Shown piece by piece: positions 7,307 to 15,853 of a stretch of 52,812 bases of DNA. Origin of the DNA: JAEUSE01 sp964648985. GTDB taxonomy: Bacteria > Patescibacteriota > Doudnabacteria > UBA920. The notes under the pieces are model-generated. The model saw only the letters and a list, made by a program, of their open reading frames with translations, was not told where the DNA came from and did not search any database. The position numbers were made by a program, and so were the translations under genes. The first letter of the stretch is position 1. Every line of letters starts with the position of its first letter. The DNA lies in contig CAZYMS010000009.1 in the NCBI GenBank assembly GCA_964648985.1, positions 1-52,812 of the forward strand, read 5' to 3'.

Positions 7307-8237
7307 ACATCCCCTACCAAAAAACAAGCAATTACACACCGTTCAGGAGGTGAGTCAAATTATAAGAAACGCAGAAGCGCACTACGAAACCCCACCAATA
7401 GACTATATTGTTGGGGGGTATGTGCGCGACCTACTTTTGGGTATAGCCCCCTCCGATATAGATGTAGAGGTGTATGGCATATCGTTCGATGGGCTGGGCA
7501 AACTCCTCGGTACCTATTTTGGGCATACACATATTACCTCTGTAAATACATTTGCGCTTTGGAGCGTCGCACACAACGGATACAACTATACCTACAGCCT
7601 ACCCCGATTGGAGAAAAAGCATGGAAACGCTCATACGGACTTTACCATAACTGCGCAGCCAGACTTACCAATGCGCGAAGCAGTTAAACGCCGAGACTTT
7701 ACCATAAACACTCTCTTTCTTGACCCACTTACAGGCACGCTTTACGACTATACCAATGGCCGCAGAGATATAGAAAGACGAACCCTTCGCGCCGTAGATC
7801 TAGAACGTTTAGCTGAAGACCCTCTTAGGGTATGGCGAGCAATACAGCATATAGGCAGATTCGATATGCATATAGAAAAAGATACGGAAAACGCCTTGCG
7901 CAAAATGGCTAATGGCCATGAAATACAACTACTGTCCGGGCCTCGTGTACGCGAAGAAATAGATAAGCTACTGGCAAAAAGCAAAAACCCTTCGCGCTCC
8001 CTTACAATAGCGCGCTCATGGGGACTACTCAGCATACATGCCCCTGAAGTAATTGAAGCCACGCCGTCTGAACAAGACTGGAGCGCCTTCTGCAATTCCC
8101 TTGATGCACTAAGAGATACAGATGAACATACTCAACTACAACTCCGGTGGAGATACATACTAAGCACCCTTACTACTACTGCTCAAAAAACTATTATTTC
8201 TCGACTCAACATACCTAAATATATCCGGAATAGATAG
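7293..8237 (+). CDS. CCA-adding enzyme / poly(A) polymerase family nucleotidyltransferase
   Basis: A 314-residue cytoplasmic enzyme of the class II nucleotidyltransferase family. The head domain shows GGYVRDLLLG (41-50), the metal-binding SDIDVEVYG (54-62) and RRDFTINTLF (129-138), with a YDYTNGRRDI segment and the RVWRAIQHIGRF of the neck. These motifs are shared by tRNA CCA-adding enzymes and poly(A) polymerases; a role in tRNA 3' end repair is the default inference. It is shorter than most members (about 400 residues), with a reduced C-terminal body and no HD domain. The ATG lies inside the end of the upstream gene (14-nt overlap), consistent with coupling; no good Shine-Dalgarno is visible. 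Confidence 0.85.
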   Translation: MYKSKHPLPKNKQLHTVQEVSQIIRNAEAHYETPPIDYIVGGYVRDLLLGIAPSDIDVEVYGISFDGLGKLLGTYFGHTHITSVNTFALWSVAHNGYNYTYSLPRLEKKHGNAHTDFTITAQPDLPMREAVKRRDFTINTLFLDPLTGTLYDYTNGRRDIERRTLRAVDLERLAEDPLRVWRAIQHIGRFDMHIEKDTENALRKMANGHEIQLLSGPRVREEIDKLLAKSKNPSRSLTIARSWGLLSIHAPEVIEATPSEQDWSAFCNSLDALRDTDEHTQLQLRWRYILSTLTTTAQKTIISRLNIPKYIRNR

Positions 8238-8250
8238 CCATGAACTGCAA

Positions 8251-8278
8251 AAAAACACCTTCACAGGAAGGTGTTTTT
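8251..8278. terminator. bidirectional terminator
   Basis: A perfect 12-bp stem AAAAACACCTTC with GAAGGTGTTTTT and a 4-nt loop lies between two convergent genes (ends at 8237 and 8297), with T runs on both strands. Confidence 0.9.
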
Positions 8279-8296
8279 GAATATTTATATACGACT

Positions 8297-9601
8297 CTAA
8301 AATAGCAGCAACATGGTAGCAAATACCACCACAAACGCTGTATTCGCTATGAGCCTGACATGTTGTATGTGACGGTGGACCACAATAGCTATAACCAGTA
8401 CGGTAAGGAGTAAAGCAATGATACCAAGATACGCCTTTTGTTCAATAGGCTTTACTGGTATTTTCTGGCCCAAAACAGTGACCGATGCGCTATCTACAGT
8501 ACCCGCTGTAACATACCTGTCTGCAAATGTAGGAGCCACGGAAGCAAGCAGTGTACTTACCTCATTACCCTGCAAATCAAAAGCTTTGACAGTTAAGTTT
8601 TCAGCAGCTTGTGCGGTTTTTACTGGAACCGCAACATTCCACGTTCCATTACTATTAAGTTTAAAGAATTGAGATTTTTCTCCATATACAAGCAACAGCT
8701 TTGCAACATTACTGCTCGTGAACGCTGAAACCAATAAGTCTTCCCCGCTTGCAACCATAGAAGTTTTTTCTATGGCAAGCTTTGTAGGTTTTGCTTCGCT
8801 TACTGAGGAGTTCTCAATGGGTGGTTGTACGGTTGTCCTCTGAGGAATCTCTACGGGCGCTGCAGCTGCTGTATTTGGTTTGATAAGCTTTGCAGGAGTG
8901 GGAGCAGCCTGGACAGGAGCTGGGGCTGGGGCAGGCTGGGGCGCTTTAGCCTGCACCTTTGGCGCTGCTTGAGCAACCTCAGTTATTGGGTTTCCAAACT
9001 CTTCAACTACAAAAATACTGTCGTGACCCTCAAATACCCCTCGCGCAATACCTACTCCCATTTCCTTAAAAGAGCTATTGAGTATATTTGCCCTATGTCC
9101 GGGACTATTCATCCACGCATCTTGGAGAGGCTCAACGTCATTAAAATGAACCGCTAAATTCTCTCCGGCGCTTAAATACTTATAGCCTACGGCTTCAAAA
9201 AAAGTCCATGGTGTTTTGCCATCTGGAGTATTGTGGGCAAAGTATTGCCTAGCAAGCATGTCATCGGCTTTTGCTTGTGCTGCACGCTCCAACAGAGAAT
9301 TATAGGTAATTTGGCCAATATTACCTGCACTACGTGCTTTATTGGTCAAATCAAGCACTGAACTGGGGGTAATAGCAGACGCCGTTACAGTCTCAGTAGG
9401 GGTAAATTCTAAAGCAGCAAAACTGAATATCTTAATAGTGAGCAATAATACAGAAAAAGCCGCCAATGTTCGGTGGTGTAATAAATGGGGCTGGTAGTGG
9501 TTTCGGGCATGAGGGACAATATGGTCCTTTAAGTGCCACCAACTGCGTTGTAAAAATCCAGGCCGAGTTCCGAGGGATGCCGGAAAAAGAGTGCTGTTCA
9601 T
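8297..9601 (-). CDS. CAP (SCP-like) domain membrane protein
   Basis: A 434-residue membrane-anchored protein. A membrane segment near 46-66 precedes a CAP domain at about 80-210 with the family signatures NKAR, HNTPDGKTPW, GENLA, and WMNSPGHRANIL followed by MGVGIARG. A Pro/Ala-rich linker, a beta-rich segment (about 290-370, Ig-like) and two C-terminal membrane segments follow. The His and Glu residues of the CAP cavity are present. Bacterial CAP proteins are extracytoplasmic; the precise role here is unknown. AGGAAA precedes the ATG. A strong promoter at 9751-9779 gives a leader of about 140 nt. A weak hairpin (ACTAC/GTAGT, 9707-9727) lies in the leader. Confidence 0.85.
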   Translation of the reverse strand: MNSTLFPASLGTRPGFLQRSWWHLKDHIVPHARNHYQPHLLHHRTLAAFSVLLLTIKIFSFAALEFTPTETVTASAITPSSVLDLTNKARSAGNIGQITYNSLLERAAQAKADDMLARQYFAHNTPDGKTPWTFFEAVGYKYLSAGENLAVHFNDVEPLQDAWMNSPGHRANILNSSFKEMGVGIARGVFEGHDSIFVVEEFGNPITEVAQAAPKVQAKAPQPAPAPAPVQAAPTPAKLIKPNTAAAAPVEIPQRTTVQPPIENSSVSEAKPTKLAIEKTSMVASGEDLLVSAFTSSNVAKLLLVYGEKSQFFKLNSNGTWNVAVPVKTAQAAENLTVKAFDLQGNEVSTLLASVAPTFADRYVTAGTVDSASVTVLGQKIPVKPIEQKAYLGIIALLLTVLVIAIVVHRHIQHVRLIANTAFVVVFATMLLLF

Positions 9602-9750
9602 TGATTTCCTATGCGCGACACCAACTCATGAACACCAATACGAATAGTTCTTTGTATTCGCAGGTAGTTCTTATGTTTGAGCCGCTTTGTGTTTTGGTTT
9701 CAAAAAAACTACTTTATTTTGAGTAGTCTTTAATCTAAGTAGCTAAATCA

Positions 9751-9779
9751 ATTATAGCATGGATATATAGTTTTTGCAA
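9751..9779 (-). promoter_or_regulatory. sigma70-type promoter, CAP protein gene
   Basis: Minus strand TTGCAA (9774-9779) and TATAAT (9751-9756) are 17 nt apart, upstream of the gene starting at 9601. Confidence 0.75.
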
Positions 9780-9846
9780 GGGGAAAATGATTTATTTGAA
9801 CAAAAATAATCACTAATGAAAATATAAAATCATTATTTAAGAAAAA

Positions 9847-9869
9847 ACACGAAAGCAATGCTTTCGTGT
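9847..9869 (-). terminator. terminator of the 9885-10416 operon
   Basis: ACACGAAAGCA and TGCTTTCGTGT form a perfect 11-bp hairpin followed by TTTTTTC on the minus strand. Confidence 0.85.
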
Positions 9870-9884
9870 TATATATACCGATTA

Positions 9885-10079
9885 CTACTGCTGAGTTGCA
9901 GTGTTCTTTTTCACGGTATGAGTTGGAAAACCAGCATAGTTATTGGTATCGTCGGAAATGTTTGCATAGGTTATATACGTCACCAATAGAACACCAGTGG
10001 TGAGCAAGAAAACGATTGTCCATACAAACCATCGCAAATTATGGGGCTGCGCGGACACAGCAGGATGTGTTGCCATCAT
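9885..10079 (-). CDS. small single-pass membrane protein
   Basis: A 64-residue protein with one membrane segment at about 16-38 (WFVWTIVFLLTTGVLLVTYI). No recognised family. The ATG (two adjacent Met codons) lies 4 nt after the stop of the upstream membrane-protein gene, and a terminator follows immediately, so the two form a small operon. The reality of the gene rests on this spacing and on its hydrophobic profile. Confidence 0.65.
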   Translation of the reverse strand: MMATHPAVSAQPHNLRWFVWTIVFLLTTGVLLVTYITYANISDDTNNYAGFPTHTVKKNTATQQ

Positions 10080-10083
10080 ATTT

Positions 10084-10416
10084 TTATTTATGTATAAGTG
10101 TACCCACCTCGGTACGAGCAGATCTAACCGCGTATGCAGAATAAATTACGCATAGAATCCACAACCCGACAATAGGCAATAGCATATAAATGCCTTTAGT
10201 GAAAAAATTAATAAACGCATAGCTAACCACTCCAAGGCTATACAATTCAATAATTACAACTACTACCAATGTTTTTACCAATCTACCTATAATAGAATCG
10301 GCAAACAATCGATGCACCCGTACTGCTTCTACTATAAGATATATGCTCCCTAACACAAGAATGGAAAAACCAGCATAGAGAAAAGGGAGTAAAGCTTCGG
10401 TTGGTATTATTAACAT
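10084..10416 (-). CDS. three-pass small membrane protein
   Basis: A 110-residue protein with three predicted membrane segments (about 8-30, 46-70, 76-95) separated by short basic loops (RVHRLF, RSARTE). No recognised family. It starts the two-gene operon with the 64-residue membrane protein; an extended -10 promoter (10491-10499) lies about 75 nt upstream. Confidence 0.7.
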   Translation of the reverse strand: MLIIPTEALLPFLYAGFSILVLGSIYLIVEAVRVHRLFADSIIGRLVKTLVVVVIIELYSLGVVSYAFINFFTKGIYMLLPIVGLWILCVIYSAYAVRSARTEVGTLIHK

Positions 10417-10490
10417 TTGTTTCTAAAGTATGTTTAGTACAACGCTCAACTAAATTTATAAAGCCAAGCATATACCTTTGATGTATTGTA

Positions 10491-10499
10491 ATTATACCA
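10491..10499 (-). promoter_or_regulatory. extended -10 promoter candidate
   Basis: Minus strand TGGTATAAT matches the extended -10 consensus; the -35 region is poor. It precedes the operon starting at 10416. Confidence 0.45.
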
Positions 10500-10550
10500 C
10501 ATATTACTTTGTGCAATACATGGCGGCACTGTGTACTAGTAACACTAGGA

Positions 10551-10829
10551 CTACACCTTCGAGCCTGCCACGCTCGCAAGCACAGCTGGAGTAGCAATTT
10601 CTGAAATAACCTCTTTCCCTGCAAGAGGGCTGGTACGAAGCTCGGTTACCGCCTGAGCAGCATCGTTTACACTTTCAAAGGTGACTAAACCCGCACCCTT
10701 ACTACGGCTCGTAACACTGTCAACAAATACATGCGCCTCAGAAACAGGGGCGACCTTTCTCGCCCACTCTGCCAATTGTTGACCGCTTACCGTCAAAGGT
10801 AGACCAGTTACTAATAGTTGGTTAGTCAT
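10551..10829 (-). CDS. RRM-type RNA-binding protein
   Basis: A 92-residue protein with a single RNA recognition motif. RNP2 appears as LLVTGLP (5-11) and RNP1 as SKGAGLVTF (about 44-52), with the second helix DAAQAVTEL. The usual aromatic residues of RNP1 are replaced by Leu, so RNA affinity may be altered. ATG at 10829 is preferred because RRM proteins of this size begin a few residues before RNP2; an ATG 10 codons upstream (10859) is possible, and neither has a Shine-Dalgarno. Stand-alone single-RRM proteins occur in cyanobacteria and CPR bacteria. Confidence 0.8.
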   Translation of the reverse strand: MTNQLLVTGLPLTVSGQQLAEWARKVAPVSEAHVFVDSVTSRSKGAGLVTFESVNDAAQAVTELRTSPLAGKEVISEIATPAVLASVAGSKV

Positions 10830-10914
10830 AAAGATTGAATCATATGAACAGGTAATCATCTAAACATATAAATAAAAGAAGTATGTTTAAATGTTTGCAT
10901 GCTTACATGGGTAT

Positions 10915-11433
10915 TTATTGTGCTAATGGTTCTGGAGACTGGTTTTTGTTACGTTTAATAAAATCCAAAATAACATCTCGGTCAAACGTATCCATGTCTA
11001 TGAGCCTGCGCCAAGACGCAACTTCTATAGGGTGAGGATTGTTTGCTCGGGGAGTAATAATAGTTGCACCGGGATACTGTCGACCAATATTTTCAATCTT
11101 TGCTTTTGTATCGGCGTCTATATCTGGTTTATAAGAAATCCAAATACCACCGTGTTCCAAATTATGGATGAGTTGCTCATCTGGTAACTCACGATTGTAT
11201 ACACCCCATGCTGCTGGGTCCGGATTATGTGGGCCAGACGTGGGAGGATTTGAAAGATAAGGATCGTGAGGGGCACCAACAGGGATATGATTTCTCCCAC
11301 CGTCTGGTTGTTCTATTCCTGCTAAATTTATATTGCCAGTAAGCGCTCCAGACTTATAATCTTTCCAAAATAAATAGCCAGCCGCTGCTGCCACTACAAG
11401 AATTATACCAATTATTATAAGCGCTTTTTTCAT
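10915..11433 (-). CDS. DUF3105 family membrane-anchored protein
   Basis: A 172-residue protein with an N-terminal membrane anchor (4-24) and an extracytoplasmic domain. The DUF3105 hallmarks are present: PPTSGPH followed by WGVYNRELPDEQLIHNLEHGG and a Tyr-x-Pro strand. The many His residues suggest metal binding, but the function of the family is not known. The region upstream (11434-11560) holds an imperfect palindrome of ATTACAGATA/TATCTG type rather than a clear promoter. Confidence 0.85.
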   Translation of the reverse strand: MKKALIIIGIILVVAAAAGYLFWKDYKSGALTGNINLAGIEQPDGGRNHIPVGAPHDPYLSNPPTSGPHNPDPAAWGVYNRELPDEQLIHNLEHGGIWISYKPDIDADTKAKIENIGRQYPGATIITPRANNPHPIEVASWRRLIDMDTFDRDVILDFIKRNKNQSPEPLAQ

Positions 11434-11439
11434 AGATTC

Positions 11440-11556
11440 CTACAGAAGATTACAGATAATTGCAGATATACGAATACTAAATACTAACAATATCGTACTA
11501 ATTGCATTTCTCAATCGGTGTATCTGCACGAATTCGTAATCTGTAAGTTTATTGTA
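11440..11556. repeat. imperfect intergenic palindrome
   Basis: AT-rich imperfect inverted repeat with arms containing GATTACAGATA and TAATCTGTAA, and ATACGAAT and ATTCGTA, between the DUF3105 gene start and the 16S terminator. It resembles in style the junction palindromes at 20721 and 21775. Confidence 0.5.
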
Positions 11557-11563
11557 ACACAAA

Positions 11564-11585
11564 AACCACCCCTTTCGAGGTGGTT
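11564..11585 (-). terminator. terminator of the 16S rRNA gene
   Basis: AACCACC and GGTGGTT form a 7-bp GC-rich stem, followed on the minus strand by TTTTTGTGTT. It lies about 155 nt past the 16S 3' end. A second perfect hairpin with a CGAA tetraloop (ATGTATTAT/ATAATACAT) is at 11651-11672. Confidence 0.75.
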
Positions 11586-11738
11586 ATGAATTTCACAGCT
11601 TAATAGCAACAAGAGTGTATAAGAGTTTGTACGTCGTTCTTTACGAGGATATGTATTATCGAAATAATACATAACCGACCACCGGATGGATACACATATA
11701 ATTTCGAAAAATGTATATGCAATATCAATATTCCTTAG

Positions 11739-13205
<1,467 letters not shown>

Positions 13206-13662
13206 GGTACGGCTTGCGCTGCACCTCTCAAACTCCACATTTCCACACCGAAGTGTAATGCTTTGTTCAATTATAGTTAGAAAGTAACTATCAACTTTTT
13301 TGATTCTGAAGAATCGTTTTTGGGATTACCTATACGTAGTATAGATAAAAATCTCGTAAAGAATTGACGTAAAAAATTTCTTTGTACACGTCTTGTCACT
13401 ATTAAACTGTGAAAGGGCAAGTAAGGACTGTTGTCCTTAACCCAGTACTGTAGAGTGCAAGCACTTTACAATGCTGGGTCAAAGGCAGCAGCAAACCAAT
13501 TTTGAGCGATAAAAAAAGCACGTCCTGGCAAATACCGAGAACTGCGTTTCCGTTTTCCCCAATCCCGCTATGGCGAGTGGGATTCTTATAATCTCTGGAA
13601 AACCAGATACATAAGAGCAAAATTGGAAGGTGTTATGAAGAGAAAAGAGCTAAAACTTAATG
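13206..13662 (-). promoter_or_regulatory. 16S rRNA leader with several hairpins
   Basis: The roughly 455-nt leader holds no gene. Hairpins seen: an 18-bp stem with three non-identical positions at 13441-13478; AAGGAC/GTCCTT at 13423-13438; AATCCCGCT/AGTGGGATT at 13561-13584; TCTGG/CCAGA around 13595-13608. They probably serve rRNA processing or antitermination. A stretch AGCTCTTTTC (minus strand, near 13650) is loosely like boxA. Confidence 0.55.
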
Positions 13663-13669
13663 CCTAACT

Positions 13670-13698
13670 ATAATATACATATACCATATACTTGTCAA
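13670..13698 (-). promoter_or_regulatory. 16S rRNA promoter
   Basis: Minus strand TTGACA (13693-13698) and TATTAT (13670-13675) are 17 nt apart in an AT-rich context. The predicted start is near 13662. Confidence 0.8.
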
Positions 13699-13807
13699 GA
13701 CATTTTCCAGGTTTTTTCTGAATACACTAGCCACTTACGTTCCCCCAAAATAATAAGACATGGACACCCGCAAAACCTATCAAAATACTGCACAGCAATT
13801 GTAAAAA

Positions 13808-13838
13808 AGTGTATAAAATTGCTTACATTTTATACACT
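13808..13838 (-). terminator. terminator of the NUDIX operon
   Basis: AGTGTATAAAAT and ATTTTATACACT form a perfect 12-bp stem with a 7-nt loop; TTTTTTAC follows on the minus strand. It lies 11 nt past the stop codon at 13849. Confidence 0.8.
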
Positions 13839-13848
13839 CATGTACCGC

Positions 13849-14280
13849 TTATACGGCCCGGGCTTGTATTACTGCATGTATGGCTTTGTAATGATCGAAT
13901 GCCATATCTATTTCTGCAATTGAGGATAACGGCACGAGTACCACCTCAAGCACTTCCCGTGAATTAGGGTGAAACTCCACGCCTTCCGGTAACGTTCCCG
14001 CAAAGACTATGGACACCCGTAAACCAGAACGCGGATCGCGGCCCGGAGTATCGAGTAGCATAAGGAGCTTTAATTCGGACGGCGGTATATACATACCTAA
14101 CTCCTCCCCTACTTCTCGAATGCAAGCCTCCACAAATGTACGGTCAGCGCCTTCAACCTTACCTCCTGGAAGCGCGAGCATTCCCATGCACGGACTTGTA
14201 GCGCGACGAATAAGGACGACTTTTCCGTCGGCAGTCATGAGCAGGCAATCGACTGAAACTACTACTTCGTTACTTTGCAT
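13849..14280 (-). CDS. NUDIX hydrolase
   Basis: A 143-residue NUDIX-fold enzyme. The NUDIX box reads GGKVEGADRTFVEACIREVG and then EELG: the RE-xx-EE catalytic core is intact, while the first acidic position is Asp and the gap to RE is one residue longer than the classic pattern, a common variant. The N-terminal strand pattern VVVSVDCLLMTADGKVVLIRR is typical. Such enzymes cleave nucleoside diphosphate derivatives; the substrate cannot be told. The true start is ATG 14280, with AAGGAGA 6 nt upstream, not the longer open frame. It overlaps the upstream gene by 11 nt and is the last gene of a three-gene operon. Confidence 0.88.
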   Translation of the reverse strand: MQSNEVVVSVDCLLMTADGKVVLIRRATSPCMGMLALPGGKVEGADRTFVEACIREVGEELGMYIPPSELKLLMLLDTPGRDPRSGLRVSIVFAGTLPEGVEFHPNSREVLEVVLVPLSSIAEIDMAFDHYKAIHAVIQARAV

Positions 14281-14539
14281 GTTTCTCCTTCCATTGTTTG
14301 TAACTTTGGTGAATGTGAGGCGCAACGCCGCGACTAACGTCCGTATGAACTGTACATTCAGCACACTCAAACGTAATATAGGTGTCGGTTTCACCACAGG
14401 CGCTTGAGTAGGTTAGGAATAAGTCACCCTCAGAGACAAGCAGCTCTGCACCACAGCCGCCATCCCCATTACCTTTCCCCGTACAGGTGAACTCTTTTGA
14501 CCACCCATTTTGCCTTCTCCCTTTCTTTAAGACTCTCAT
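14270..14539 (-). CDS. small Cys-rich hypothetical protein of CPR type
   Basis: An 89-residue protein starting MRVLKKGRRQNGWSKEF. It carries CTGKGNGDGGCGAELLV and CAECTVHTD, which together look like a zinc-ribbon site, and a conserved-looking TYSSACGETDTYITF. I recall similar proteins in other Parcubacteria, without a function. GGGAGGGA precedes the ATG, and the stop of the upstream gene overlaps the start codon (TAATG), so translation is probably coupled. Confidence 0.8.
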   Translation of the reverse strand: MRVLKKGRRQNGWSKEFTCTGKGNGDGGCGAELLVSEGDLFLTYSSACGETDTYITFECAECTVHTDVSRGVAPHIHQSYKQWKEKHAK

Positions 14540-14811
14540 TACTGCTTCCCTCCCTTCTGTACGCGTTTTACCACAGCGTCCAGCGGACCCCTGCCAATTT
14601 GCCATTGCGGATACAAGACCTGCTTGCACGCAGGACATTCTACCCAAAAACGCCAATCGCCTTCTGAGTCTTTTTGGCCATGAATATCGTCGAGCGATAT
14701 TTCAATAATGCCAAAACATCCATCTACCCGATACAAACCTCCGACGCATACCGGATGAGCGCAACGAATTTTCGCTGACCACGCGGACTGACCTTCAAAC
14801 ATTTTTGCCAT
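14539..14811 (-). CDS. small zinc-ribbon-like hypothetical protein
   Basis: A 90-residue protein with Cys pairs at CAHPVC (17-22) and CPAC (59-62) plus Cys32, probably a zinc-binding fold; the C terminus is basic. Its role is unknown. AGGAGTAACGC precedes the ATG. It is the first gene of the operon with the 89-residue Cys-rich protein and the NUDIX hydrolase. No clear promoter was found in the 215 nt upstream. Confidence 0.75.
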   Translation of the reverse strand: MAKMFEGQSAWSAKIRCAHPVCVGGLYRVDGCFGIIEISLDDIHGQKDSEGDWRFWVECPACKQVLYPQWQIGRGPLDAVVKRVQKGGKQ

Positions 14812-14954
14812 GCGTTACTCCTGTTCGGGCATGCTCTTTGCATGCGTAATACATATTCCCCCTTTAGTATTTCAAGCTACATGTCCTGACCTCCTCAAGA
14901 CTCCTATACCATGCCAGACCAATAGTAGAATCTCTATATTTTCTAGTGAATTAA

Positions 14955-14983
14955 TTGATCAAAACTGATAAAATACCTATACT
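14955..14983 (+). promoter_or_regulatory. sigma70-type promoter, TrmB-like regulator
   Basis: TTGATC (14955-14960) and TATACT (14978-14983) are 17 nt apart. The predicted start is near 14990, giving a leader of about 37 nt. Confidence 0.7.
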
Positions 14984-15007
14984 AAGCCTATAAAAATATT
15001 TATTATC

Positions 15008-15023
15008 TACGAAATATTTCGTA
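15008..15023. promoter_or_regulatory. perfect 16-bp palindrome, candidate operator
   Basis: TACGAAATATTTCGTA lies between the promoter and the ATG of the regulator gene (3 nt before the start codon). Its position and symmetry fit an autoregulatory operator, and it leaves no room for a Shine-Dalgarno. Confidence 0.55.
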
Positions 15024-15026
15024 TAT

Positions 15027-15809
15027 ATGTCTGAAAAACAATTATCCAAAGAAGAATATACGGAGATTACCGAACTACTTAGCTCGCTTGGCCTCCATGA
15101 GAACGACCAAAAAGTATATATAGAGCTACTGAAAAGAAAAGATGGCACCCTCACGCCTTTGGCCCTAGCAACAAAACTACCGTTAACTACTGTCCAAAGC
15201 ATTGCCGAACGCCTTGCAGGTAAAGGACTCTTGCACGTAACGACTAGGAAGAGTAGAAAAGTATATGAGGCATATAACCCGTCCGTACTAAGCGAACTAC
15301 TGAAACGACAACTAGAAGAAGTAAGCAGAACCTTACCCCTCTTGCAAAAACTAAAGGACGAGCCGGAATTTTCTAATAAGATCCGCATATATCGAAACGA
15401 ACGCATGCGGGACATCTTCTTTGAAGCACTCCAAACAAAACAGAAAGTTATATACGAAATAGTTGCTGCAAAAGAATTACAAAACATACTCGGAGAAAAA
15501 TTCCATTTCACTAAACGCCGCGTTGAAAAACTGATACGACTTAAAAGCTTACGAGTAGAGAAGCAGGAAATAAAAGCCTACTCTAAACTCAAGCATATAA
15601 AAGAATTGCGTGATGCGCGATTCCTTCCTCGAGATCTTACGTTTTCTGCATCAATTATGTGTTGGGATAACTCTGTAGCATTCTTTACTACCAGCTCCGA
15701 AGGCATAGCATGGGTGATTGAAGGCACCACCATGCGCGACACTATATTACAACTATTTAATTTACTCTGGGACATTAGCAGACCTATGATAACCGAAAAA
15801 GACAAATAA
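15027..15809 (+). CDS. TrmB-like winged-helix transcriptional regulator
   Basis: A 260-residue DNA-binding protein. Residues about 13-85 match the TrmB-type winged helix: LLSSLGLHENDQKVYIELL, then LTPLALATKLPLTTVQSIAERLAGKG and a beta wing (LLHVTTRKSRKVYEA). A coiled-coil follows (about 90-112), then an effector domain with a KIRIYRNERMRDIFFEAL start, as in the CPR members of the family. The ligand is unknown. A perfect palindrome just upstream suggests self-repression. It is followed, convergently, by the ABC exporter gene at 15854. Confidence 0.85.
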   Translation: MSEKQLSKEEYTEITELLSSLGLHENDQKVYIELLKRKDGTLTPLALATKLPLTTVQSIAERLAGKGLLHVTTRKSRKVYEAYNPSVLSELLKRQLEEVSRTLPLLQKLKDEPEFSNKIRIYRNERMRDIFFEALQTKQKVIYEIVAAKELQNILGEKFHFTKRRVEKLIRLKSLRVEKQEIKAYSKLKHIKELRDARFLPRDLTFSASIMCWDNSVAFFTTSSEGIAWVIEGTTMRDTILQLFNLLWDISRPMITEKDK

Positions 15810-15853
15810 AAAAACTGGTACACTCTCGCATACCAGTACATATTACTCGCGAA

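Noticed and set aside
11434..11738. 23S, 5S or spacer tRNA downstream of 16S
   Set aside because: Only hairpins and a terminator are present before the DUF3105 gene; no conserved 23S start was found.
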